From Inquilinus limosus DSM 16000 (GTDB lineage Bacteria > Pseudomonadota > Alphaproteobacteria > DSM-16000 > Inquilinaceae), in contig NZ_KE383989.1 of the NCBI RefSeq assembly GCF_000423185.1, forward strand, positions 7,501 through 71,500: a DNA stretch of 64,000 bases. Direction: 5' to 3'. The notes under the pieces were generated by a model. It did no database searches. It worked only from the letters and a program-made list of their open reading frames with translations, and was not told the origin of the DNA. This document shows positions 17,565 through 26,040 of the stretch, one piece after another. Every line of letters begins with the position of its first letter. Position 1 is the first letter of the stretch. A program made the translations under genes and the position numbers.

Positions 17565-18416
17565 CTACGATGCGGCCGCGGTGTGCTCCGTGATCGCGCC
17601 GACGATGACGTCCCAGTCGGCCGGATGCAGCTCGTGCCCGCCGCCTTCGATGCGGACCAGCCTCGCGCCCGGCACGACGGTGGCGAAGGCGGCGCCGTGC
17701 TCGACCGGGAAGATCGGGTCCGCCGTGCCGTGGATGACCAGCAGCGGCGCCCGCAGCTCGCCCAGCCGCCCCCGCCATCGGTCGCTGCCCTTCAGCATGA
17801 AGTGGTTGGTGGCGCTGGCGAAGCTGCGCGCCCGGTCGTGGTCGCGCTCGATCAGCCGGCGGGCCGCGGCCGGGTCATGCGGATGCGCGGTGCCGGCGAT
17901 CGCGCGGACATCCCGGAGCACGAAGTCGATCACCTGCGACCGGTCGGTCCAATCGACCGATTCGCCGGTCGCGGCGTGCTCCAGATAGGCCGCGGTGGTC
18001 TGCGGCAGATGCGAGGTGTCGGTGCCGACCGGCGAGGTGCTGATCGCGGTCAGCGAGGCCACCCGGCCCGGATGCGCCAGCGCCGCGATCTGCGCGATCA
18101 TGCCGCCGAGCGACATGCCGACGAGATGGGCCCGGCCCAGCCCGTAGCCGTCGAGCACGCGGATGGCGTCGTCGGCCATGTCGTCGAAGCCGTAGTCCGG
18201 CTCGCCCGGCGGGGTGGTGGTCGACAGGCCGGTGTCGCGGTTGTCGTAGCGGATCACATAGCGGCCCCGCGCCGCGAGGCGCCGGCAGAAATCCTCCGGC
18301 CACCACAGCATCGAAGCCATGGCGCCCATGATCAGCAGCACCGGCGGGTGCGCGGGGTCGCCGAAGGCCTCGGTCGCGATCTCCACGCCGTCAGCCCTGA
18401 CCGTCTTCTCGTTCAT
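17565..18416 (-). CDS. Alpha/beta hydrolase
   Basis: This 283-residue protein has the alpha/beta hydrolase fold, in the style of RdmC/aclacinomycin methylesterase and haloperoxidase-like enzymes. The oxyanion region is VLLIMGAMASMLWWPEDFC. The nucleophile serine is in VGMSLGGMIAQ, the acid Asp in VIHGTADPIFP, and the histidine in EGGGHELHPADW. The triad is complete, so it is probably an esterase or lactonase; the substrate is unknown. No signal peptide is present. It stands alone on the minus strand, with a palindromic repeat upstream. Confidence 0.92.
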   Translation of the reverse strand: MNEKTVRADGVEIATEAFGDPAHPPVLLIMGAMASMLWWPEDFCRRLAARGRYVIRYDNRDTGLSTTTPPGEPDYGFDDMADDAIRVLDGYGLGRAHLVGMSLGGMIAQIAALAHPGRVASLTAISTSPVGTDTSHLPQTTAAYLEHAATGESVDWTDRSQVIDFVLRDVRAIAGTAHPHDPAAARRLIERDHDRARSFASATNHFMLKGSDRWRGRLGELRAPLLVIHGTADPIFPVEHGAAFATVVPGARLVRIEGGGHELHPADWDVIVGAITEHTAAAS

Positions 18417-18501
18417 CCCGATCCTCCCTTCTTCGCTTTTCCCGGCCCGGGGGGCGACCTCGGGGGTCTTCCGTTGAAGAAGAGTAGCACTCGATTTTCA
18501 T

Positions 18502-18590
18502 TGTCATCGCCGGGCTTGACCCGGCGATCCAGGGGCCACCCAGCGCGGCATCGACATTTCTGGATGCCCGGGTCAAGCCCGGGCATGACA
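18502..18590. repeat. GGGCTTGACCC palindromic repeat, intact copy
   Basis: This 89-bp element runs TGTCATCGCCGGGCTTGACC to GGTCAAGCCCGGGCATGACA. It contains two nested palindromes, one at each end (GCCGGGCTTGACCCGGC and CCCGGGTCAAGCCCGGG). It lies between cca and the hydrolase gene. It is the reference copy for reading the interrupted one at 10482-10803. Confidence 0.9.
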
Positions 18591-18632
18591 GCATAAAGAG
18601 CGACATCCAGCTGCGAGACCGATGGACAGTCG

Positions 18633-19844
18633 TCAGCCGGCCTGAGCCTCCGCCAATGCCCTCAGCCGGTCCAGGCTCTCCTCCCGGCCGGGGCGCAGGC
18701 CCTGGTCGATCCACCAGCGCTCGACCTCGGCCAGCGCCCGGCCGACCGCGGGGCCGGAGAGGCCGAGCGCGACCACGTCGCGGCCGCGCACCGGCAGGGT
18801 CGGCACCGGCTCCTTCTCCAGCGCCGCCAAGGCCCGCTTGAGGCTCCAGCGCTTCGGCGCCGCCGCCCAGGCCAGGCGCAGCCGGTCGCGGCCGCCGGCG
18901 CGGCCGTGCCGGTACAGCAGCAGCCGCACCCCGACCTCGTCCGGCGCCTTGTCCGGAACGCTCTCCCGCAGCCCGACCAGCCGGTCGCGCTCGTCATTCG
19001 ACAGCCGGAGCCGCGCCGCCACCGCCGCCGCGTCGCCGCGCAGCAGCGCCGCCAGGCGCAGCAGCGAGTCGGAGGCCGGGGCCACCTGCACCAGCCCCTG
19101 CAGCCGGGCGATGTCGCCATCCTCGCCGATCACGTGCCGGGCGATGCCGGCCTCGACCATCGCCCGCCACACCGGCACCGGGTCCGGCGCGGCCAGCAGC
19201 TTCAAGAGCTCGGTCCGCACCCGCTCGCCCGACAGCCGGTCGAGGCTGCCGGCGGCGGCGGCGCAGGCGGCCAGCGCCGTCGGATCCAGCTCGCCGCGTC
19301 CGTAATGGGCGTGGAAGCGGAAGAAGCGCAGGATGCGCAGCGCGTCCTCGGCGATGCGCTGCGCCGGGTCGCCGACGAAGCGGACCCGGCCGGCCAGGGC
19401 GTCCGCCACCCCGCCGAAATAGTCGTGCACCACGCCCTCGGGATCGGCCGACAGCGCGTTCATGGTGAAGTCGCGCCGCGCCGCATCGGCCCGCCAGTCG
19501 GCGGTGAACTCGACGACGGCGCGGCGGCCGTCGGTCTCGACATCGACCCTGAGCGTCGTGACCTCGAAGCTCTTGCCGCCGGAGCGGGCGGTGACGGTGC
19601 CGTGCTCGAGCCCGGTCGGAATGACGCCGAGCCCGGCGTTGCGCAGCGCCACCATCACCGCCTGCGGCTTCAGCGGCGTGGCGATGTCGACATCCGCGGC
19701 GTCGCGGCCGAGCAGCGCGTTGCGCACGCAGCCGCCGACGAAGCGCGGGTCGAAGCCCGGGATCGACAGCGCGTCGATCACCGCCCGGGCGGCGGCATCG
19801 GTGGCCCAGCCGGGCAGCGGCGACAGGCGGTGGAAAGCCCCCAT
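18633..19844 (-). CDS. cca: CCA tRNA nucleotidyltransferase / poly(A) polymerase family
   Basis: This 403-residue protein belongs to the class II nucleotidyltransferases that add or repair the 3' CCA of tRNAs. The catalytic motif is VGGCVRNALLGRDAADVDIATPL (Gly-rich loop plus DxD). RRDFTMNALS follows as the RNA-repair motif, then EDALRILRFFRFHAHYG of the neck domain. With no encoded CCA end visible here its exact specificity (CCA-adding versus A-adding) is not provable. The ATG at 19844 (MGAFHRLS) lies within an inverted repeat arm that also carries its ribosome site. It is downstream of the NUDIX gene, in the order DUF1285-NUDIX-cca. Confidence 0.96.
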   Translation of the reverse strand: MGAFHRLSPLPGWATDAAARAVIDALSIPGFDPRFVGGCVRNALLGRDAADVDIATPLKPQAVMVALRNAGLGVIPTGLEHGTVTARSGGKSFEVTTLRVDVETDGRRAVVEFTADWRADAARRDFTMNALSADPEGVVHDYFGGVADALAGRVRFVGDPAQRIAEDALRILRFFRFHAHYGRGELDPTALAACAAAAGSLDRLSGERVRTELLKLLAAPDPVPVWRAMVEAGIARHVIGEDGDIARLQGLVQVAPASDSLLRLAALLRGDAAAVAARLRLSNDERDRLVGLRESVPDKAPDEVGVRLLLYRHGRAGGRDRLRLAWAAAPKRWSLKRALAALEKEPVPTLPVRGRDVVALGLSGPAVGRALAEVERWWIDQGLRPGREESLDRLRALAEAQAG

Positions 19845-20102
19845 CTCTCACCCTCCCTGTGCCCTGCGCCGTCGTCCCAGGCCGGCAGGGCAGGAGAGCG
19901 GCGCAGCGCGATGCGGCACATCGGGTAAGCCGTTCGACGCACCCTGCCGGCCTGGGACGACGGCCCGGAGGGTCGCCTTACGGCGGCCGCCTGCGGGCGC
20001 GGGCCGCTCGACCGTAGTGCCGCTACGCTCTTCGCGTCCCGCCCCCGCATCCGACTCGCCGCAAGGCGACGCAGGGCGCAGGGAGGGTGAGAGATGGGGG
20101 CT
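19836..20102. repeat. Large inverted structure between cca and the NUDIX gene
   Basis: Outer arms of 24 identical bases (19836-19859 and 20079-20102, inverted) enclose 219 bp. Inside are 23-bp arms (19868-19890 with 19942-19964, core TCGTCCCAGGCCGGCAGGG). The left outer arm includes the cca ribosome site and its first codons. The right arm is therefore an inverted copy of the cca start region, placed just after the NUDIX stop. No transposase or target duplication was seen. Confidence 0.85.
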
Positions 20103-20107
20103 ACTTG

Positions 20108-20722
20108 TCATTCGGCGGTCCCGAGCAAGACGTCGCGCAGGTTGCGCAGGATGCCGGCGGTCACGCCCCAGACATAGCGGTCGCGATAGGGGAAGGCGTA
20201 GTATTGCCGCTCCACCCCCTGCACGGTGATGCGGTGCAGCTTCGGGTTGTTCGGCGCCAGGATGAAGGCCAGCGGCACCTCGAAGATCTCCGCCACCTCG
20301 AACGGGTCGGGCGCGGTCTCCAGGGGCGGCGTCAGGAGGCCGACGAAGGGCTGGATCTCGAAGCCGGTGCGGCTGGCATAGGTGTCGAGCCGGCCGACGA
20401 TCTCCACCTTCGCGCGCGGCAGGCCGATCTCCTCCTCCGTCTCGCGCAGCGCCGCGGCCAGCGGGTCGGGGTCGTCCGCGTCGACCCCGCCGCCGGGGAA
20501 GGCGATCTGGCCGGCATGGGCGGTCAGGTGCGGCGTGCGCAGGGTCAGGAGGATGGCGTCGCCCTCCGGCCGCCGGACGATCGGCACCAGCACCGCCGCC
20601 GGCCGCAGCACCGGCATCGGCGTCAGGTCCGGGTTCAGGTCGTGGTCGCCGCGCGAGAGGCGCGGCCGGTAGCGCCGCAGCCGCTCCAGATCGGCCACGG
20701 CCGAGGGGGACCCGGCGGTCAC
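20108..20722 (-). CDS. CoA pyrophosphatase-like NUDIX hydrolase
   Basis: The 204 residues contain a full Nudix box (GGGVDADDPDPLAAALRETE then EEIGLP) preceded by LTAHAGQIAFPGG. That pattern marks the NudL/YeaB CoA pyrophosphatase group, which cleaves CoA to phosphopantetheine and 3',5'-ADP. I take the GTG at 20722, which overlaps the DUF1285 stop as GTGA. An ATG at 20758 would add 12 residues but overlap that gene by 40 bases. The C-terminal QYYAFPYRDRYVWGVTAGIL is typical of the group. It is co-transcribed with DUF1285 and cca. Confidence 0.93.
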   Translation of the reverse strand: MTAGSPSAVADLERLRRYRPRLSRGDHDLNPDLTPMPVLRPAAVLVPIVRRPEGDAILLTLRTPHLTAHAGQIAFPGGGVDADDPDPLAAALRETEEEIGLPRAKVEIVGRLDTYASRTGFEIQPFVGLLTPPLETAPDPFEVAEIFEVPLAFILAPNNPKLHRITVQGVERQYYAFPYRDRYVWGVTAGILRNLRDVLLGTAE

Positions 20723-21306
20723 GCCTGGTCCAGCGGGAAGAATGTCCGGTGGCTCCATACCCCCATCCGGCCGTCATGGCTGACGGCGATCTCGGCCAGC
20801 TCGTAGAAGACCGGGCGGGACAGCAGCGCGTCGAGCCCGTTCACCACCCGGATATAGGGCGACGGCTCGCCGGTGTCAGGCGCGAAGGTGACGCGGATCG
20901 GATGCTCCGGCCCGGCCTCGCAGAGCTGGTCGAGATTGGTGCGGAAGGTCAGGACCTGGTCCTCGCCGGCCCCCGTCCGCTCCACCGCCACGGCGACGAA
21001 GGGCGCGTCGTCGACCGTGATCCGCCCCCGCTCCGCCGGCGTGATCAGCCAGAAGTCGCCGGCCTCGTCGCGCCGCAGCACGGTGGCGAACAGCTTGACC
21101 AGGGCCAGGCGGCGGATCGGGCCGCCATTGTGGTACCAGGTGCCGTCGCGGGCGATGCGGATGTCGTAGGCCTCGTCCTCCGCAGCCATTTCCGTGGAAG
21201 GGGGCCCGCGCCGGGCGGCCGCCAGGGCCGCCTGCGCCGCACCTGCGTCAGACTGCGCCTGGGCCGGTTGCGTTTTCTTGGACTCGTCGTCGCTCAATTC
21301 CGCCAT
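20719..21306 (-). CDS. DUF1285 family protein
   Basis: This 195-residue soluble protein is of the DUF1285 family, widespread in alphaproteobacteria next to NUDIX and cca genes. Family segments are YDIRIARDGTWYHNGGPIRR, LVKLFATVLRRDEAGDFWLI, and ISHDGRMGVWS-like SHDGRMGVWSHRTFFPLDQ at the C-terminus. The first 40 residues are Ala/Gln-rich and probably disordered. No biochemical role is established. It starts 45 bp from the divergent moxR gene, so the two operons share a very small promoter region. Confidence 0.93.
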   Translation of the reverse strand: MAELSDDESKKTQPAQAQSDAGAAQAALAAARRGPPSTEMAAEDEAYDIRIARDGTWYHNGGPIRRLALVKLFATVLRRDEAGDFWLITPAERGRITVDDAPFVAVAVERTGAGEDQVLTFRTNLDQLCEAGPEHPIRVTFAPDTGEPSPYIRVVNGLDALLSRPVFYELAEIAVSHDGRMGVWSHRTFFPLDQA

Positions 21307-21351
21307 ACTCTTGAAATAGATCCGTCAGTTCACTGGCAGAGCGGTGCGCCG

Positions 21352-22365
21352 ATGCAAACGACCGTTTCGACCTCGACCGAGCTCGACACCCCGGCCACGC
21401 CCGGCGATATCGATGCGGCCGTGGAACGGCTGGCCGCCGTCCGCAGCATGATCGGCCGGGTCATCTTCGGCCAGCAAGACGTGATCGACCAGAGCCTCGT
21501 CACCATCCTCGCCGGCGGCCATGTCCTCTTGGTCGGCCTGCCCGGCCTGGCCAAGACCCGGCTGGTCGAGACGCTGGGCACCGTGCTGGGCCTCGAGGAG
21601 CGGCGGGTGCAGTGCACGCCCGACCTGATGCCGGCCGACATCCTCGGCTCCGAGGTGCTGGAGGAGAGCGAGACCGGCCGCCGCAGCTTCCGCTTCATCC
21701 CCGGCCCGGTGTTCTGCCAGCTGCTGATGGCCGACGAGATCAACCGCGCCAGCCCGCGCACCCAATCGGCGCTGCTGCAGGCGATGCAGGAGCACCGGGT
21801 GTCGATCGCCGGCCGCTACCTGCCGCTGCCCGAGCCGTTCCACGTGCTGGCCACCCAGAACCCGCTGGAGCAGGAGGGCACCTATCCCCTGCCCGAGGCG
21901 CAGCTGGACCGCTTCCTGATGCAGGTCGATGTCGGCTATCCCGACCTGGCGTCGGAGCGGCGGATGCTGCTGGCCACCACCGGCGTCGCCGAGGCCGACA
22001 TCGAGGCGGTGATGAGCCCCGATTCCCTGCAGCGGGTCCAGCGCCTGGTCCGCCGCCTGCCGGTCGGCGAGACGGTGCTGGAGGCGATCCTGTCCCTGGT
22101 CCGCGCCGCCCGCCCGGATTCGACCGACCTGCCCGAGGTGCAGCGCATGGTCGGCTGGGGCCCCGGCCCGCGCGCCAGCCAGTCGCTGATGCTGGCCTGC
22201 CGCGCCCGCGCCCTCCTGACCGGCCGGCCGTCGCCCTCGATCGACGACGTCGCCGCGCTGGCCCGCCCGATCCTGCAGCATCGCATGGCCCTGACCTTCG
22301 CCGCCCGGGCCGACGGCGCGACCATCGCCGACGTGGTCGAGCGGCTGGTCGCACGCCTGGGCTGA
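21352..22365 (+). CDS. MoxR-family AAA+ ATPase
   Basis: This 337-residue chaperone-like ATPase carries Walker A in GLPGLAKTRLVE, Walker B in LLMADEINRASPRTQSALLQ, sensor 1 in ATQNPLEQEGTYPLPEAQLDRF, and the C-terminal AAA lid. MoxR proteins act with VWA-domain or DUF58 partners in metal insertion, complex maturation or envelope homeostasis. Here the partners follow immediately: DUF58 begins 7 bp downstream, then DUF4159 and a GATase-like membrane protein. The ATG at 21352 was chosen because upstream codons overlap the divergent gene. Confidence 0.95.
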   Translation: MQTTVSTSTELDTPATPGDIDAAVERLAAVRSMIGRVIFGQQDVIDQSLVTILAGGHVLLVGLPGLAKTRLVETLGTVLGLEERRVQCTPDLMPADILGSEVLEESETGRRSFRFIPGPVFCQLLMADEINRASPRTQSALLQAMQEHRVSIAGRYLPLPEPFHVLATQNPLEQEGTYPLPEAQLDRFLMQVDVGYPDLASERRMLLATTGVAEADIEAVMSPDSLQRVQRLVRRLPVGETVLEAILSLVRAARPDSTDLPEVQRMVGWGPGPRASQSLMLACRARALLTGRPSPSIDDVAALARPILQHRMALTFAARADGATIADVVERLVARLG

Positions 22366-22372
22366 GGCCGAG

Positions 22373-23287
22373 GTGGCGGCCGGTTCCTCACCTTTGACCG
22401 GCGCTGCGCGCCGCAAGGCGGCCGATGCGCTGGCGGCGACGCTGCCGCCGCTGCTGATCGCCGCCGACCGCGTCGCCTCCACCGTCGCCCAGGGCGTGCA
22501 CGGCCGCCGCCGGGTCGGCGTCGGCGAGAGCTTCTGGCAGTTCCGCCGCTACCAGGCGGGCGAGCCGGTCGGCCGGATCGACTGGCGCCAGTCGGGCAAG
22601 TCCGAGGGGCTGTTCCAGCGCGAGACCGAATGGGCTGCGGTGCAGACCGCCTGGCTGTGGCGCGACGCCTCGCCGTCGATGGACTACCGCTCCGACCGGT
22701 CGCTGCCGACCAAGCGCGAGCGCGCCGAGGTGCTGCTGCTGGCCCTGGCCTCGCTCTTGAACCGGGCCGGGGAGCGGGTGGCGCTGATCGGCGGCGACAG
22801 CCCGCCGGCGACCGGCCGCGCCAGCCTGCTGCGCCTGGCCGCGTCCCTGGACCGGGCCGCCGGCGACGATTCCAGCAAGGCGGTGCCGTGGGAGCTGCGG
22901 GTGCCGCGGCACGCCGCCATGGTGCTGTTCGGCGACTGCCTGGCCCCGCTCGACGAATTCGGCGAATCCGTCGCCGCCTATGCCGCGCGCGGCGTGCGCG
23001 GCCACATCCTGCAGATCCTCGACCCCGCGGAGGCGACGCTGCCCTTCGAGGGCCGCATCCGCTTCGAGGGCATCGAGGAGGTCGAATCGGCGCTGATCCC
23101 GCGCGTCCGGTCGGTCCGCGACGCCTATCGCGAGCGCCTGGCCCAGCACCAGGACGGGCTGGCGGCGATCGCCCGCCGGGCCGGCTGGAGCTTCGCCGTC
23201 CACCGCACCGACCGTTCGCCCGAGGCGGCCCTGCTGAGCCTGTGGGGCGTCATGTCCGGCGCCGCCACCGGTAGGGCCAGATGGTGA
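22373..23287 (+). CDS. DUF58 domain protein (VWA-like)
   Basis: This 304-residue protein starts at GTG. The signature VGVGESFWQFRRYQAGEPVGRIDWRQ is the DUF58 core. AWLWRDASPSMDYRSD resembles a VWA MIDAS (DxSxS) strand with a partial ligand set. No membrane helix is seen, so it is probably cytosolic and held to the membrane by partners. Its end overlaps the DUF4159 gene by 7 bases and it begins 7 bases after moxR, indicating a single translationally coupled unit. Confidence 0.93.
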   Translation: MAAGSSPLTGAARRKAADALAATLPPLLIAADRVASTVAQGVHGRRRVGVGESFWQFRRYQAGEPVGRIDWRQSGKSEGLFQRETEWAAVQTAWLWRDASPSMDYRSDRSLPTKRERAEVLLLALASLLNRAGERVALIGGDSPPATGRASLLRLAASLDRAAGDDSSKAVPWELRVPRHAAMVLFGDCLAPLDEFGESVAAYAARGVRGHILQILDPAEATLPFEGRIRFEGIEEVESALIPRVRSVRDAYRERLAQHQDGLAAIARRAGWSFAVHRTDRSPEAALLSLWGVMSGAATGRARW

Positions 23288-26037
23288 CGCTCGGCGGCCT
23301 CGTCTTCCTGGCGCCCGCCATCCTGGCGGCGCTGATCCTGCTGCCGGTGATCTACTGGCTGCTGCGGGTCACGCCGCCGGCGCCGCGGCGGCTGAGCTTC
23401 CCGGCGATCCGCCTTCTCCTCGGCCTGCAGACTCAGGAGGAGACGCCGGAGCGGATGCCCTGGTGGCTGATGGTGCTGCGCCTGCTTCTGGCCGCGCTGA
23501 TCATCGTCGCCTTGGCGCATCCGGTGCTGAACCCCGGCGCGGCGCTGCCCGGCAGCGGGCCGGTGCTGCTGGTGGTCGACAACGGCTGGGCCGCGGGCAA
23601 GGGCTGGCCGCAGCGCCAGGAGGCCCTGCGCACCGCCGTCGACAAGGCGGAGCGGGCGGGCCGCGACGTGGTGCTGCTGGCCACCGCGCCGACCGCCCCG
23701 GGCGAGCCGGTGGCGGCGAGCCGGCTGCTGCGCCCGGGCGAGGCGCGCGGCATGATCGACAATCTGGCGCCCAGCCCCTGGCCGACCGACCGGGCCGCGG
23801 CGCTGAAGGCGCTCGACTCGCTGCGCCTCTCCGGCTCGGCCCATGTCGTCTGGGCCAGCGACGGCATCACCACCGAGAAGGACGCGGCCGGGGTGCGCGA
23901 CTTCGCCGCCCGGCTGCAGCGCTTCGGCGGGCTGGAGGTGCTGCTGCCGCAGGCCTTCGACCTGGCGCATCTGGTCGGCACCCCGCAGGTGGCCGACACC
24001 GCCCTGACCGTGCCGGTCCGGCGCGCCGTGGCCACGGGCGACGCGCCGCTGGTGCTGCGTGCGGTGGCGGAGGACGGCCGTCCGCTGGCGCGCAGCGAGA
24101 TCCGCTTCGCCGCAGGGCAGCGCCAGGCCGAGGCCCGGTTCGAGCTGCCGTCGACCGCACGCAACGCCATCGCCGCGGTGTCGATCGAGGGCGAGACCAC
24201 GGCCGGCGCCACGGTGCTGGTCGACGAACGTTGGCGCCGCCGGCCGGTCGGCCTGGCCGCGCCGCAGGACACCGCCCGGGCCCAGCCGCTGCTGACCGAG
24301 AGCTACTACCTGCAGCGGGCGCTGGAGCCCTTCGCCGAGATCCGCCGCGGCAGCGTCGCCGACCTCCTGGGCGGCACCCAGCCGACCGATCGGCTGGCCG
24401 CGCTGCTGCTGCCGGACGGCACCCTGTCCTCCGAGGCCGACCGCCAGGCGGTGGAGCGCTGGATGGAGGGCGGCGGCGCCCTGATCCGCTTCGCCGGGCC
24501 GATCCTGGCGGCCAATCCGGACCCGCTGGTGCCGGTGCCGCTGCGCTTCGGCGACCGCACCCTGTCCGGCGCCATGTCCTGGACCGAGCCGATGCCGCTG
24601 GCGCCGTTCGACGCCAAGAGCCCGTTCCAGGGGCTGACCATCCCGTCCGACGTCCGGATCCAGCGCCAGGTGCTGGCCGACCCCTCCCCCGACCTGGCCG
24701 ACAAGACCTGGGCCCGGCTGACCGACGGCACGCCGATCGTCACCGCCGAGAAGCGCGGCCGCGGCTGGCTGGTGCTGGTCCACACCACGGCCGGGCCGGG
24801 CTGGTCCAGCCTCGCCTTCTCCGGCCTGTTCGTCGACATGCTGCGCCGGGTGGTGGCTCTGGGCAGCGGCGTCGGCGGCGACAGCGGCCAGGCCAGCCTG
24901 CCGCCGGTCCAGGTGCTGGACGGGCTCGGCCGGCTGGTGCCGCCGCCGCCGCTGGCCCTGCCGATCGCCGGCCCCGCCTTCGCCAGCACCGTGCCGGGGC
25001 CGGAGCACCCGCCCGGCTTCTACGGCACCGAGGACAGCCGCCGCGCCCTCAATCTCGGCTCGGCCGTGACCAGCCTGGAGCCGGTCGCCAACCTGCCGCC
25101 CGGCGTCGCGGTGTCGAGCTACGAGGCGCCGGCGGAGATCGACCTGCGGCCGTGGATCTTCGCCCTGGCGATGCTGCTGCTGATCCTCGACGGGCTGATC
25201 GCCCTGTTCATGCGCGGCCTGCTGACGCCGCCGCGGCGCGCCGCGACGGCCGCGCTGCTGGCCGCCGGCGTCGTCGCCGCGGGGCTGGTCGCGCCCGGCG
25301 CGGCGCGGGCCCAGGACGACCAGCGGGTCATCGCCATGGCCAACCACGTGCGCCTGGCCTATGTCCAGACCGGGCAGCAGGATGTCGACGCCGTCAGCCA
25401 GGCCGGACTCGAAGGGCTGGCCCAGGTGCTGCGCGACCGCACCTCGGTCAATGCCGAGGGCGCCGTGGGCGTCAACATCGAGAACGACGAGCTGGCCTTC
25501 TTCCCCCTGCTCTACTGGCCGGTGACGCCGGGGCAGGCGGCGCCGTCCGATACCGCGATCGGCAAGCTGAACGCCTTCCTGCGCACCGGCGGCACCATCT
25601 TCTTCGATACCCGCGACCAGGGGATGGGCGGCGGCGGGGCCCTGGCCGGGCCGGGCGCCGAGAAGCTGCGCGAGCTGACCCGGGGTCTCGACATCCCGCC
25701 GCTGACGCCGGTGCCGCCGGACCACATCCTGACCCGCGCCTTCTACCTGATGCAGGACTTCCCGGGGCGCTACACCGGCAGCGACCTGTGGGTGGAGACC
25801 GCGGACGCCACGGTCAATGACGGCGTCTCGACCATCATCATCGGCGCCAACGACTGGGCCGGGGCCTGGGCCACCGGCCCGGGCGGCGCGCCGATGCTGC
25901 CGGTGGTGCCGGGCGGCGAGCGCCAGCGCGAGATGGCCTACCGCTTCGGCATCAACCTGGTGATGTACGCCCTGACCGGCAACTACAAGTCGGACCAAGT
26001 GCATGTGCCGGCGATCCTGGAACGGCTGGGGCAATAG
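23281..26037 (+). CDS. Membrane protein with BatA-like N-terminus and DUF4159
   Basis: This 918-residue protein has an N-terminal aerotolerance-regulator (BatA-type) region with two helices (about 5-27 and 60-78). A large extracytoplasmic or cytosolic VWA-like section follows (LLVVDNGWAAG..., then VVWASDGITTE). Two more helices lie near 625-672, and a C-terminal DUF4159 domain (about 680-915) includes GGTIFFDTRDQG and HILTRAFYLMQDFPGRY. DUF4159 resembles a class I glutamine-amidotransferase-like fold without known activity. Its position inside the moxR-DUF58 operon suggests a membrane scaffold for that ATPase. It is one of the longest proteins in the window. Confidence 0.9.
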   Translation: MVTLGGLVFLAPAILAALILLPVIYWLLRVTPPAPRRLSFPAIRLLLGLQTQEETPERMPWWLMVLRLLLAALIIVALAHPVLNPGAALPGSGPVLLVVDNGWAAGKGWPQRQEALRTAVDKAERAGRDVVLLATAPTAPGEPVAASRLLRPGEARGMIDNLAPSPWPTDRAAALKALDSLRLSGSAHVVWASDGITTEKDAAGVRDFAARLQRFGGLEVLLPQAFDLAHLVGTPQVADTALTVPVRRAVATGDAPLVLRAVAEDGRPLARSEIRFAAGQRQAEARFELPSTARNAIAAVSIEGETTAGATVLVDERWRRRPVGLAAPQDTARAQPLLTESYYLQRALEPFAEIRRGSVADLLGGTQPTDRLAALLLPDGTLSSEADRQAVERWMEGGGALIRFAGPILAANPDPLVPVPLRFGDRTLSGAMSWTEPMPLAPFDAKSPFQGLTIPSDVRIQRQVLADPSPDLADKTWARLTDGTPIVTAEKRGRGWLVLVHTTAGPGWSSLAFSGLFVDMLRRVVALGSGVGGDSGQASLPPVQVLDGLGRLVPPPPLALPIAGPAFASTVPGPEHPPGFYGTEDSRRALNLGSAVTSLEPVANLPPGVAVSSYEAPAEIDLRPWIFALAMLLLILDGLIALFMRGLLTPPRRAATAALLAAGVVAAGLVAPGAARAQDDQRVIAMANHVRLAYVQTGQQDVDAVSQAGLEGLAQVLRDRTSVNAEGAVGVNIENDELAFFPLLYWPVTPGQAAPSDTAIGKLNAFLRTGGTIFFDTRDQGMGGGGALAGPGAEKLRELTRGLDIPPLTPVPPDHILTRAFYLMQDFPGRYTGSDLWVETADATVNDGVSTIIIGANDWAGAWATGPGGAPMLPVVPGGERQREMAYRFGINLVMYALTGNYKSDQVHVPAILERLGQ

Positions 26038-26040
26038 GCC

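Noticed and set aside
20091-20180. Plus-strand ORF starting in the right arm of the inverted structure (ATGGGGGCT)
   Set aside because: It has a copied ribosome site but ends after 27 codons, antisense to the NUDIX gene, with no coding character.
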